Positions 16,017 to 23,249 of a stretch of DNA of 36,867 nt are shown here, piece by piece; within the stretch, counting starts at the first letter, position 1; every line of letters starts with the position of its first letter. The notes under the pieces were generated by a model, which saw only the letters and a program-made list of their open reading frames with translations, ran no database searches and had not been told where the DNA came from. The DNA is taken from the NCBI GenBank assembly GCA_018830865.1, contig JAHJRN010000030.1:1-36867 (forward strand), in the 5' to 3' direction. The position numbers and the translations under genes are program-made. Origin of the DNA: Patescibacteria group bacterium. Lineage in GTDB: Bacteria; Patescibacteriota; Patescibacteriia; 2-12-FULL-60-25.

Positions 16017-16084
16017 GACATATCTCCCTGTGCCGTCGGTACGTCCAATACGCGGAGGATCCGCGACGTGGAGTTCCCTGTGTG

Positions 16085-16139
16085 TAGAAAACGGCGGGCT
16101 GCAGACCATCCAGAATGGTCTGAAATTCGCCGTGTTCTA
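16085..16139 (-). other. Large three-part hairpin in the leader of the 71-aa gene
   Basis: Three nested stems line up: 16085-16089 with 16135-16139, 16091-16096 with 16128-16133, and 16102-16109 with 16115-16122 (8 perfect bp, 5-nt loop). The whole 55-nt element lies between the promoter and the ribosome-binding site on the (-) strand. It could be a regulatory leader or a stability element. Confidence 0.65.
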
Positions 16140-16167
16140 CGATCTGGGCATTATCAAAGAACGAACA

Positions 16168-16196
16168 AATATAGCACAAAATGGGCCTTTTGTCAA
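16168..16196 (-). promoter_or_regulatory. Near-consensus sigma-70 promoter of the 71-aa gene
   Basis: On the (-) strand, TTGACA (16196-16191), a 17-bp spacer and TATATT (16173-16168). The predicted start is near 16161, giving a leader of about 145 nt. Confidence 0.85.
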
Positions 16197-16286
16197 GGGT
16201 GGAGAGGTTTGGGCGCATAAACCGTGCGCTACTACGGTCGATGGTGCGGGAGGCGCATTGCCATGCTCCGCTACGTTGATCGTGTA

Positions 16287-16307
16287 GGGGCGGATGGCAA
16301 TCCGCCC
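16287..16307. repeat. Short GC-rich inverted repeat
   Basis: GGGCGGAT (16288-16295) and ATCCGCCC (16300-16307) around GGCA. I recall similar 'GGGGCGGATTGC-ATCCGCCC' elements as dispersed repeats in some bacterial genomes. It lies 16 bp after the glycosidase stop and lacks a T-run, so it is not a standard terminator. Confidence 0.4.
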
Positions 16308-16323
16308 TCCGCGGTCGTACGTC

Positions 16324-17394
16324 TCACGGAGACGTGTGCTCGCGGTAGAAGATTTTGGCCTCCTCCCAGAACTCGGGATGTCCTTGTGTCTCTTTCATCC
16401 AATACCACCACTCCACGCCCCAGAAATCGATGGGCGTGATGCCCATCCGTTCCGCGAAGCCGAAGTTCTTCCGCATCTGATCGAGATTCATGGTCGAAAG
16501 CTGGTCGTCGATGGATGTCTCGGTCAACGGATGGTCGCTCCAGGGTTCCATCTGGAATTCGCTGACGTAGATGTCGTGGACGCCGAAGAGCGAGACGAGC
16601 AAGGCTTTGCGCTCGTAGAACCACGACGGGATGAAGATGTAGCGCCACGTGCCGATGAGCGGATTCTTGACCACGCGATAGACGCTTACGCCGAGCGTGT
16701 CGACCGTACGGCCGAAGGTGAGCCAGGCTGAGAGTTCACCTGAGTCTGTGGTGCCGACCGGTCGCGTCGAATCAAGCCGGCGAACGAGGTCGATCTCCTG
16801 CTTGAGGAATCCCATGTCCGGGATGGGGCATTCGCCGTAGAGGAAGTGCGGTTCGTTTTCGACCTGCCAAGCGACGATGGCCGGCGTTTCGCGGTAGCGC
16901 GTCACGAGCGTCTCGATGAAGGCGAGCGTCTTCTGCCGTTGTTCCTCGCGCGGAAGGGCCTTCCACCAGTCAGGCGCCCAGCATTCAGGCCAGCGCGGGA
17001 CCTTCTCCCCTATCGCCAGCACCACGCTGCCGCCCGCATCCGCCACGACGGCGATATCGCGGTCGAGTGGTCCGAAGTCATAGACACCGGGCGTGGGCTC
17101 TACCGTATTCCAGGTCACGGGGATGCGGAAGCGGCGGATGCCGAGATCATCGATGGCGCCTTTCAGCACGGCGTCCGCATCCAGACCGAGGTCGTCTTCC
17201 GCATACGCGCGGCTGAAGGTCATGCCATAGGTCACGCCGGTCGAGACTTTTGGCCAGCCGACGAAGAGGAACGCGGCGAGGAGGAGGATGGCGATGACGA
17301 TCGCCCAGACGAACCATGTGAGGATGGCGAGCATAGGAAGTCGTGTACGTTCCTTGGAGTCTTCAGGCGTGGCGCGCGGGATTTTTCGGATCAT
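16324..17394 (-). CDS. Clan GH-A glycoside hydrolase-like protein, membrane-anchored
   Basis: A 356-aa protein with a basic N terminus, a membrane helix (about residues 22-46) and an extracellular (beta/alpha)8 domain. The strand-4 motif 'AWQVENEPHF' supplies the acid/base Glu181. 'IYVSEFQMEPW' places a likely nucleophile Glu279 at strand 7. The strand-2/3 sequence 'RFRIPVTWNTVEPTPGVYDF' is typical of GH5/GH39/GH42-type enzymes. The exact family and sugar cannot be told. The start at 17394 is 10 bp after the EamA stop; the longer frame upstream is Arg/Ser-rich shadow. It is the last gene of the beta-CASP - EamA - hydrolase operon. Confidence 0.8.
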   Translation of the reverse strand: MIRKIPRATPEDSKERTRLPMLAILTWFVWAIVIAILLLAAFLFVGWPKVSTGVTYGMTFSRAYAEDDLGLDADAVLKGAIDDLGIRRFRIPVTWNTVEPTPGVYDFGPLDRDIAVVADAGGSVVLAIGEKVPRWPECWAPDWWKALPREEQRQKTLAFIETLVTRYRETPAIVAWQVENEPHFLYGECPIPDMGFLKQEIDLVRRLDSTRPVGTTDSGELSAWLTFGRTVDTLGVSVYRVVKNPLIGTWRYIFIPSWFYERKALLVSLFGVHDIYVSEFQMEPWSDHPLTETSIDDQLSTMNLDQMRKNFGFAERMGITPIDFWGVEWWYWMKETQGHPEFWEEAKIFYREHTSP

Positions 17395-17404
17395 AGGGAT
17401 GATG

Positions 17405-18319
17405 TCAGACCACGAGCCAGAGCCCGACGGCCGTGATGATGAGGGCGAGGACCTTGAGGATGGTGGCGCTCCGGTCGAACCTTTCCTTGAGGAGCTGCGG
17501 CGCGCGACGTCGAAGGGCGAACGCCACGATGACGAGGAACGCATATTGGACGGCCTGAAGCGCGTTCACGATGGCGGCACTTCCGCGTGCGACACCGATC
17601 TGCACGAACAGAAAACCGACCGCGCCGAGCGACTGGCCGACTACTGCGAACATGGCGGCGCGCCCGGTCCGTTTCCGGGCTTTCGCGTCCTTCGGTCTGA
17701 TCATGCTCCAGACTTCCCTGCCGGCAATGGGGTCCACGAGTGTGATAAGGATGATGGCGGTCGCAGCCGCGGCGATGCGCGTCGTGATGAATCCGGAGAG
17801 GAACCCAGCGGTGTCGTAGACGGCCTTGCCCGTGACGGTCGCGAGGGCGAAGAGGAACGCGGACAGGACGCCGAAGAGCACGGCATCGCGCGTCGGCTTC
17901 CCCCGTCCACCCGAGGACGACAGGATAATGGTCGCGACGATAAGCAGGGCAAAGCCGATGAGATGACGGAGCGCCAACCGTTCGCCGAGGAACGTCGCAG
18001 TGCCGACGAGCGTCAGGATGGGGATGAGGGACCCGACGATGGGCACGACGCGACTCGCTTCTCCGCGTGCCAGCGCGGCGAAGAACGTATGCAGAGCGAA
18101 GATGAACGTGGCGCCCGAGACGATGGCGACGAGGAGCATAAGTCCCGCTGGCCACGACGGCACCCACGGGATGGCGACGAGGACGAGGCTCGAGAGGATG
18201 CCGACCATGCCGGCGTACGTCGCGCTGCGCTTGAACGCGGTCGAAAGGAGCGCCTTGTCGATGATGAAGGCCGCGCCGTTGGCGAGATGCCCGATGATGG
18301 CGTAGATGAACCAGGTCAT
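17405..18319 (-). CDS. EamA/DMT-family transporter
   Basis: A 304-aa membrane protein with ten hydrophobic segments arranged as two five-helix EamA halves. The first half contains 'ALARGEASRVVPIVGSLIPIL', the typical end-of-repeat signature of the drug/metabolite transporter superfamily, and 'TATFLGERL'. The second has 'GVARGSAAIVNALQAVQYAFL'. Members export or import small metabolites; the substrate is unknown. Its ATG overlaps the stop of the beta-CASP gene by 4 bp (ATGA), and its stop is 10 bp before the glycosidase. The (+) strand frame opposite it (17288-18427) is a Glu/Asp/Arg-rich shadow. Confidence 0.88.
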   Translation of the reverse strand: MTWFIYAIIGHLANGAAFIIDKALLSTAFKRSATYAGMVGILSSLVLVAIPWVPSWPAGLMLLVAIVSGATFIFALHTFFAALARGEASRVVPIVGSLIPILTLVGTATFLGERLALRHLIGFALLIVATIILSSSGGRGKPTRDAVLFGVLSAFLFALATVTGKAVYDTAGFLSGFITTRIAAAATAIILITLVDPIAGREVWSMIRPKDAKARKRTGRAAMFAVVGQSLGAVGFLFVQIGVARGSAAIVNALQAVQYAFLVIVAFALRRRAPQLLKERFDRSATILKVLALIITAVGLWLVV

Positions 18320-19671
18320 AGATCGATGGAATCGGCGAAGCGCGGGACGTCGGCCGGGATGTCGAGGTCCTCGGTGATGCGTGAGGCGAGTGCGGCCGCC
18401 GCGTCCTCTTCCCCATGCGTACAGTAGACATGGCCCGGCAGCTTCTTGGCGGTCTTGAGCCACTCGATAAGCTTCGGCTGGTCCGCATGCGCGCTGAAGG
18501 CGCCGATGGGGATGATGGAAGCCTTGACGTCGATCCGTTCACCGAGCACATCCACACGCTTTTCCCCGGAATACAGCCGTCTCCCGAGCGTACCGCGCGC
18601 CTGATAGCCGATGATGAGCACGGTGTTCCGCTTGTTCCCGAGGTACCGGACGAGGTGATGCTGGATGCGGCCGCCGTTCATCATGCCGGATCCCGCGATG
18701 ATGATCTTGGGCGGATGCGTGCCGTTGATGGCCTTCGACTCCTCCCGCGTCCGTGTCGTCACAAGACCGGGTACGTCGAAGAAGTCGTTGCCCGTGAGGA
18801 CCATCTTCAGCGCCTCCGCGTCGTAGTAGCGCGGGAACCGCTTGATGATCTTCGTGATCTTGATGGCCATCGGGCTGTCGAGGAAGCTGTCGACCTCCGG
18901 GACGAGTCGATGCTCGACGAGGTGATGGAGCTCGTAGAGGAGCTGTTGGGTCCGTTCCACGGCGAACGCCGGGATGATGAGCGTCCCATGACGTTTGATC
19001 GTGTCGACGATGACCGAGCGGAGTCGCGTCTGGCGCGTGGACTCGTCCTCATGGATGCGGTTGCCATAGGTCGACTCGATGACGGCCACGTCGGCCTGCG
19101 CGAGCGGGGCTGTCGGCCGCAGGATGGGGACGTCGTGGTTGCCGAGGTCGCCGGAGAACGCGGCCCGTGGTCCGCCCTTCTCCTCCATCTCGACGAACGC
19201 GCTTCCGAAGATATGACCCGCATCGCGGAACCGGAACGAGAGGTCGCCGATGGTGACCTTGCGGGAATAGTCCACGTTCGTGAAGCGTTCCGTCACGGCT
19301 TCTACGTCCTTCCTGTCGTAGAGTTTGGGTCGGTATTCACGCTTGAACTCGTCCTGCATGATCTGCTCCGCGTCCTCCAAGACGACCGTCGCGATTTCGG
19401 ATGTGGGTGGCGTAGCGTAGATTTTTCCCTTGAAGCGCTCCTTCATGAGCTTCGGGAGACGTCCCACGTGGTCGAGATGTCCGTGTGTCACGATGGCCGC
19501 GTCGACGGTCGAGGGGTCGAACCCGAAATCCTGGAAGTTCTTCGCGTCGGTGAAGGCGGAGCCTTGGAACATGCCGCAATCCACCACGACTCGCGTCCGG
19601 CGCGTCTCGACGAGCATGCAGGAACCCGTGACTTCACGGGTCGCGCCGAAGAACGAAATCCGCATACGCAT
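18316..19671 (-). CDS. Metallo-beta-lactamase/beta-CASP RNA-processing nuclease (CPSF/YSH1-like)
   Basis: A 451-aa protein of the beta-CASP branch (COG1236 type), known for RNA endo/exonucleases. The MBL core holds 'VTHGHLDHVGRLPKL' (HxHxDH motif), 'DAGHIFGSAFVEM', 'FSGDLGNHD' and 'VIESTYGNR'. The beta-CASP insert carries 'IPAFAVERTQQLLYELH' and 'IIIAGSGMMNGGRIQHHL'. The final motifs are 'GYQARGTLGRRL' and 'IGAFSAHADQPKLIEWL', with the C-terminal His. I start at ATG 19671 ('MRMRISFFGATREVTGSC'); the frame upstream overlaps the divergent lipoprotein gene and is shadow. It heads the operon with the EamA transporter and glycosidase, an odd mix with no obvious shared pathway. Confidence 0.92.
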   Translation of the reverse strand: MRMRISFFGATREVTGSCMLVETRRTRVVVDCGMFQGSAFTDAKNFQDFGFDPSTVDAAIVTHGHLDHVGRLPKLMKERFKGKIYATPPTSEIATVVLEDAEQIMQDEFKREYRPKLYDRKDVEAVTERFTNVDYSRKVTIGDLSFRFRDAGHIFGSAFVEMEEKGGPRAAFSGDLGNHDVPILRPTAPLAQADVAVIESTYGNRIHEDESTRQTRLRSVIVDTIKRHGTLIIPAFAVERTQQLLYELHHLVEHRLVPEVDSFLDSPMAIKITKIIKRFPRYYDAEALKMVLTGNDFFDVPGLVTTRTREESKAINGTHPPKIIIAGSGMMNGGRIQHHLVRYLGNKRNTVLIIGYQARGTLGRRLYSGEKRVDVLGERIDVKASIIPIGAFSAHADQPKLIEWLKTAKKLPGHVYCTHGEEDAAAALASRITEDLDIPADVPRFADSIDL

Positions 19672-19704
19672 GGGATTGTAGCATGGATACGGCCCTTCCG
19701 CGTG

Positions 19705-19713
19705 TGGTATGAT
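19705..19713 (+). promoter_or_regulatory. Extended -10 promoter of a leaderless lipoprotein gene
   Basis: TGGTATGAT (19705-19713) ends 7 nt before ATG 19721, so transcription should begin at or next to the start codon. An ATG at 19709 lies within the -10 itself and cannot be the start. Confidence 0.7.
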
Positions 19714-19720
19714 GGTGCAT

Positions 19721-20044
19721 ATGCTACGTATTCCTGCGCGTTTCCTCGGTCTGATGCTCCTCGGCGTCCTGTTCGGCGCAGGATGTCTCCCCGGTCGTGG
19801 AGACAAGACACCCCCCACTTCCCAACCGACACCTGTCGTCGAGAAGCAGGAGGAACCGTCGACGCAGACGGAGCCAAGCGACCCGATCGAAGCCGAGGCG
19901 TATGATGATGCCGCGTTGACGGCCGAGGAGGATCGGCTCTTGGAAGAAGTGGATCGCGCTGGAGCCTTGCATGATGCGGATGTCGGATCTCTGGAGGATT
20001 CCTTCGCGGAAGAAGGCGAGAACGATACGCGATCCATCGATTGA
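19721..20044 (+). CDS. Small lipoprotein, acidic
   Basis: A 107-aa protein. Residues 1-21 are a signal peptide with lipobox 'VLFGAGC', so it should be lipidated and cleaved before Cys. The mature part is Pro/Thr-rich ('PPTSQPTPVVEKQEEPST') and then strongly acidic ('DDAALTAEEDRLLEEVDRAG'), probably an extended linker plus one helix. The start is fixed by the promoter geometry. It lies 7 bp before a second lipoprotein gene, so they form a two-gene unit ending at the 20260 terminator. No function can be read from the sequence. Confidence 0.75.
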   Translation: MLRIPARFLGLMLLGVLFGAGCLPGRGDKTPPTSQPTPVVEKQEEPSTQTEPSDPIEAEAYDDAALTAEEDRLLEEVDRAGALHDADVGSLEDSFAEEGENDTRSID

Positions 20045-20051
20045 TAAATAT

Positions 20052-20255
20052 ATGACATCCCCTTTTCGCCTCCGACATCTTCTTCCATGCCTGGCGCTCG
20101 TCGCCTTCGGTGCCGGATGTTCCCTTCCCTTCGGCGATACAGCCGATTCCGAATCGACCGTGACCGCATCCATGCGTCAGCCGGCTCCTTCGACGTCTCC
20201 GACGGCAGAACCTGTCATTCCACCCGAGGCCGCAAACGTCCCCCGACCGTATTGA
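20052..20255 (+). CDS. Small lipoprotein
   Basis: A 67-aa protein starting 'MTSPFRLRHLLPCLALVAFG'. The lipobox 'FGAGC' precedes the Cys at about residue 23. The mature peptide is only ~45 aa, rich in Ser/Thr/Pro/Ala ('APSTSPTAEPVIPPEAANVP') and likely disordered. An in-frame extension to 19971 overlaps the previous lipoprotein gene and lacks the signal peptide at its start, so ATG 20052 is preferred. The two lipoproteins share the 'FGAGCLP/SLP' junction, which may mean duplication of the signal region. Function unknown. Confidence 0.7.
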   Translation: MTSPFRLRHLLPCLALVAFGAGCSLPFGDTADSESTVTASMRQPAPSTSPTAEPVIPPEAANVPRPY

Positions 20256-20259
20256 CGAA

Positions 20260-20293
20260 AAAAATACGGACCCGCACGGTCCGTATTTTTTTT
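20260..20293. terminator. Bidirectional intrinsic terminator
   Basis: AAAAATACGGACC (20260-20272) pairs with GGTCCGTATTTTT (20278-20290) over a 5-nt loop, with T-runs on both strands. It ends the lipoprotein pair (+) and the convergent membrane protein gene at 20300 (-). Confidence 0.92.
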
Positions 20294-20299
20294 GCTCGT

Positions 20300-21157
20300 T
20301 TATCTCTGTAGGATGGCTTCGGCCCGGATTTTCGCTTCTGCCTGGAGCACCGGCAGGATGTCCGAGAGCACGCTCGATGACCTGACACGGTCCCGACCGT
20401 CTTCCGCATGCTCACGCAACGTCATGTCCCATGAGGGATCGTTCATGTCGTCCGACCATCCGGAGACGTGCGGAAGCGTCTCTTCTCCCTCGTTCAGGTT
20501 CACGGCGACATATCGTGTTGTGGCCCCGTCTGCCTTCAGCTTTCCCTGCCCATCGATGGACCAGGACACGCAATGCGCGTAGGCGAGGGCGTAATGCGAT
20601 GACGTATCGGTCCATGAGGCGGCCTGACGCACGGCGCATGTCGCTAAGGGCGCGTCCGGATACCATTCCTGCAGCGCACGAGTCCTGATGGCGAAGGAGC
20701 GTCCGTCGACCGTAGGTGCGGCCGCAGTCGATCGTTTCTCATCCATGAGACGACGGCACAGGGAACTGGAGCTCGGGTCATGCCATGCGGTGCACTCCTT
20801 GCGCGCGACAAACCCGATGAGCGCCATGTCGGTACGTCGATCGAGGGCGATGATGGCGATGAGGGATGTCTCGAGGATGAGTAGGACGCCGCCGAGGAAG
20901 AGGAGAATGCGGATGGGCGTGTCCGGATGGCCGAGGCATTCCGCGAAATGCGGTTCGAACGGCCAGAGTTTTCCCCGAATCGTTCCTTCCAGCGCAAGGA
21001 CGATCAACGTCGCGAGGATCGCATAGACGAATGGCCAGACGCCATGGAGCCCGAGCATGTCCGTGGCGATGAGGACGATGGGAAACGTCGCGAGCGTCAA
21101 GAACGCCCACACGTTCGGGTGGCCGTTGCCGGAGCGCTTCCGTTGTCCGGTCGACAT
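20300..21157 (-). CDS. Membrane protein with a large extracytoplasmic domain, unknown
   Basis: A 285-aa protein. Three hydrophobic helices lie at about residues 18-36, 40-58 and 84-106; the ~175-residue C-terminal part is soluble and probably outside. That part contains Cys in 'KECTAWHD', 'LCRRLMDEK' and 'ATCAVRQAAS', which could form disulfides, plus 'HYALAYAHCVSWSID' and 'TTRYVAVNLNEGEE'. The start at 21157 follows an extended -10 by 6 nt; the longer frame to 21394 overlaps the neighbouring gene. I do not recognise a family. Confidence 0.7.
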   Translation of the reverse strand: MSTGQRKRSGNGHPNVWAFLTLATFPIVLIATDMLGLHGVWPFVYAILATLIVLALEGTIRGKLWPFEPHFAECLGHPDTPIRILLFLGGVLLILETSLIAIIALDRRTDMALIGFVARKECTAWHDPSSSSLCRRLMDEKRSTAAAPTVDGRSFAIRTRALQEWYPDAPLATCAVRQAASWTDTSSHYALAYAHCVSWSIDGQGKLKADGATTRYVAVNLNEGEETLPHVSGWSDDMNDPSWDMTLREHAEDGRDRVRSSSVLSDILPVLQAEAKIRAEAILQR

Positions 21158-21163
21158 GCCGGA

Positions 21164-21172
21164 AGTATACCA
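21164..21172 (-). promoter_or_regulatory. Extended -10 promoter of a leaderless gene
   Basis: On the (-) strand TGGTATACT (21172-21164) ends 6 nt before the ATG at 21157, so the mRNA should begin at the start codon. Confidence 0.7.
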
Positions 21173-21182
21173 TAGGATGACG

Positions 21183-21207
21183 AAAAGACCCGAAGCGCTC
21201 GGGTCTT
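21183..21207 (-). terminator. Intrinsic terminator of the secreted-protein gene
   Basis: AAGACCCGA (21185-21193) and TCGGGTCTT (21199-21207) form a perfect 9-bp stem. On the (-) strand it ends in a run of four T. It lies 36 bp after the stop at 21244. Confidence 0.75.
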
Positions 21208-21243
21208 CCGTCCATGCTTGGCTGCGGGGACGACAGGAGGGCT

Positions 21244-21798
21244 TCAGCGATTGCCCATGCCGAGTCCCATCCCCATTCTGGCGCTGACGCCTGTTCCAGG
21301 GCCTTGGCCGTTCCCCATCCGCTGGCCGCGTCGTTCGCCCATCCCACCCATCATTGGGAGCAGACGCTCCGGGATGCCGTTCTCCGTCGCCCATTCCTTC
21401 AGGGCGTCGGTCTGGGTCTTGATCGCGGCGTTGCGGTCCGCAACGCTCATGTCACGCAGGCTTTCGTGGAATGCTTGCATCTCAGACAGTTTGTCTAGAA
21501 TGAGATCCTTTTGTACCTGTGTGATCGTACCGTCGGTCACAGCCTGATTAAGCCGCACCGTATGACGTTCGAGCATCCCCGCCTGACGCTGCTCCTGCAT
21601 CTGCTGACGTTCTTCGTCGAACACCTGTCGGACCTCGTCAGCGCTCAGTCCGAAGCGCGTGGCGAGCTTTTCGATGAGGTTCCCGAAGGGCTTCTGCGCT
21701 CCGGTCCCGTTCGACGCCGCATAGGTGACGCCGGCTCCTGCCGCGAGGAGTCCCGCGACCGTGAGGGCCGTCAGTGAAATCGTATAGATCTTCTTCAT
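21244..21798 (-). CDS. Secreted helical protein (DUF2680/Spy-like arrangement)
   Basis: A 184-aa protein with a clear signal peptide ('MKKIYTISLTALTVAGLLAA', cleavage likely after 'TYA'). The mature part is a helical region with 'LSADEVRQVFDEERQQMQEQ' and 'LILDKLSEMQAFHESLRDMS'. It ends in a Met/Gly/Arg-rich tail ('MMGGMGERRGQRMGNGQG'). The layout resembles periplasmic Spy/CpxP-like or YckD (DUF2680) proteins, but the similarity is general. It lies downstream of an ECF sigma factor and a membrane protein on the same strand and may be their regulated output. No Shine-Dalgarno is visible. Confidence 0.7.
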   Translation of the reverse strand: MKKIYTISLTALTVAGLLAAGAGVTYAASNGTGAQKPFGNLIEKLATRFGLSADEVRQVFDEERQQMQEQRQAGMLERHTVRLNQAVTDGTITQVQKDLILDKLSEMQAFHESLRDMSVADRNAAIKTQTDALKEWATENGIPERLLPMMGGMGERRGQRMGNGQGPGTGVSARMGMGLGMGNR

Positions 21799-21868
21799 AG
21801 TGATGTCGTAGATGAGTGAGTGATGGGTACGCGTACACCTGTACTACGCGCAAGGCCGCTCCTATCTC

Positions 21869-22612
21869 TCATCTCGGGACTGGCGCCATCGGGAATGAAG
21901 GATGCGGCGCCATCGGCCTAGGGAACGGTGGATCCCATGGACGGATGTCGCGCGCCGTGAATGTCCCCTTCCCAGTCGCCTCGCCGATCATCTTGATGCG
22001 TCCGCCCGTGACGAGGGACGTCCGGCGACGAATCGTGGCCCTTGAGATGTCCACGTCCCAACGTTCTCCTCCGAGGTCCGTGACCAGGAGCGTCGTTCCT
22101 GTCACGGAGAGAATACGACCCGCGAGCAGGCCGTCGCCCGGACGGGCCCACATGTCCTCCTTCATCACGACCGTCTGCCGGTAGATCGGAACGTGGCGCA
22201 CGAGGTTCGTCTCGATAAGGTCCCCGAGCCCGGCGGCGTACGCGGCGGTGCCGAGGAGCCCCGTGAGGACGACATAGGCGGCGATGATGAGGATGAAGCG
22301 CGTTCGGTAGCCGAACGCCGTCGCGCGGTACGTGTGCTCCGCGATGGCGATGAAGACGACGGCGCAGGCGATCCAGAAGATGGGCGCGGCCCGGACGAGG
22401 GTCCCCAGCCCGAGGCGTGGCACGACGTCCCAATCCATGTCCACTACGCGGACGACGATGACCGCGAATGCGAGTGCCCCGACCGCGAGCGCACACGCCG
22501 CAAGCGCCCAGTAGACGAATTCCCTGGACGCATAGGCAATCTTCGGTTTCGGCTCGATGTCCGCGTTCTTGATGGCCGAGAGGGCGCGGGAGCTGATGTC
22601 TTCATTCGGCAT
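21869..22612 (-). CDS. Membrane protein coupled to the ECF sigma gene; candidate anti-sigma factor
   Basis: A 247-aa protein. The N-terminal ~33 residues are cytoplasmic ('MPNEDISSRALSAIKNADIE'). Membrane helices follow at about 34-58, 72-92 and 103-128. The last ~110 residues form a beta-rich extracytoplasmic domain ('RILSVTGTTLLVTDLGGERW', 'GGRIKMIGEATGKGTFTARD') that looks like a small barrel. Its start overlaps the sigma factor stop by 11 bp, so the two are translationally coupled, as sigma/anti-sigma pairs usually are. No zinc-binding anti-sigma (HxxxCxxC) motif is present, so the anti-sigma role is inferred from position and topology only. Confidence 0.6.
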   Translation of the reverse strand: MPNEDISSRALSAIKNADIEPKPKIAYASREFVYWALAACALAVGALAFAVIVVRVVDMDWDVVPRLGLGTLVRAAPIFWIACAVVFIAIAEHTYRATAFGYRTRFILIIAAYVVLTGLLGTAAYAAGLGDLIETNLVRHVPIYRQTVVMKEDMWARPGDGLLAGRILSVTGTTLLVTDLGGERWDVDISRATIRRRTSLVTGGRIKMIGEATGKGTFTARDIRPWDPPFPRPMAPHPSFPMAPVPR

Positions 22613-23186
22613 AGGTAGTGGGATAGCGTGTGAGATAGGCGTCGCGGAAGATCCTCTTGCCTCGAGCGATCAGGTTCCCGACGGTGTTGATAGGCTTGCG
22701 GAGGATGTCCGCGATGTCGGCATAGGAATGTCCCTCGAGGTATCGGAGCACGAGGACATCGCGGTACTTCACGTCGATGTCCCGGAGCGTCTCCTCGATG
22801 CGCGCGCGATCGATACGGAGGTCGAGGTCCTTCGTGAGGTCCGAGCCGTCGCTCCAGCGGTCCAGGTCCGTCTCCTCGATCGTTCGCGTCGGTCGCACCG
22901 ATCGCTTGCGGATGTCGCTCACGGTCTCGTTGTGCGCGATGCGGTAGATCCAGGACGAGAACGACAGGCGCGGGTCGTAGCCGTTCAGGTTGACGTAGGT
23001 CTTGATGAAGACTTCCTGCAGCACGTCTTCCGCGTCCTCCTTCCGGAATCCGGATATCGCCATGATATAGCGGAGCAGCTTTTGTTCGTACCGCTTCGCC
23101 AGATGCACGAAACACTCGCGGTCACCGAGGGTGTGCCGCACGAGGTCCGCGTCGGACAAGGCATCGAGGTCGACGTTGGGGGGCAT
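22602..23186 (-). CDS. ECF-family RNA polymerase sigma factor
   Basis: A 194-aa sigma-70-type factor with regions 2 and 4 only. Region 2 shows 'AKRYEQKLLRYIMAISGFRK', 'EDAEDVLQEVFIKTYVNLNG' and 'SFSSWIYRIAHNETVSDIRK' (core binding and -10 recognition). Region 4 shows 'IEETLRDIDVKYRDVLVLRY' and the helix-turn-helix 'SYADIADILRKPINTVGNLI'. ECF factors answer envelope or oxidative signals. A perfect -10 (TATAAT) lies 11 nt upstream, so the gene is read by the housekeeping sigma with a ~4-nt leader. It is coupled to the downstream membrane protein. ECF factors are sparse in very small genomes, so this locus is notable. Confidence 0.93.
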   Translation of the reverse strand: MPPNVDLDALSDADLVRHTLGDRECFVHLAKRYEQKLLRYIMAISGFRKEDAEDVLQEVFIKTYVNLNGYDPRLSFSSWIYRIAHNETVSDIRKRSVRPTRTIEETDLDRWSDGSDLTKDLDLRIDRARIEETLRDIDVKYRDVLVLRYLEGHSYADIADILRKPINTVGNLIARGKRIFRDAYLTRYPTTYAE

Positions 23187-23197
23187 GGTCGCACTCT

Positions 23198-23203
23198 ATT
23201 ATA
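23198..23203 (-). promoter_or_regulatory. -10 element of the ECF sigma gene
   Basis: A perfect TATAAT on the (-) strand (23203-23198) ends 11 nt before the ATG. No good -35 is seen, which could mean activator or extended-element use. Confidence 0.55.
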
Positions 23204-23249
23204 CGCATGAATCCCAAGAAATATTGCATGTCTTGGGCGTATGCGTCCG

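Noticed and set aside
17288-18427. 379-codon (+) open frame opposite the EamA and glycosidase genes
   Set aside because: It has extreme Glu/Asp/Arg/Gly content, no domain, and is antisense to two recognisable genes.
19709-19720. Start of the lipoprotein at ATG 19709
   Set aside because: This ATG lies within the -10 hexamer, so it would not be transcribed; ATG 19721 fits the signal peptide and promoter.
18415-19905. 496-codon (+) open frame opposite the beta-CASP nuclease
   Set aside because: It is antisense to a protein with all MBL motifs; the composition is a shadow of high GC third positions.
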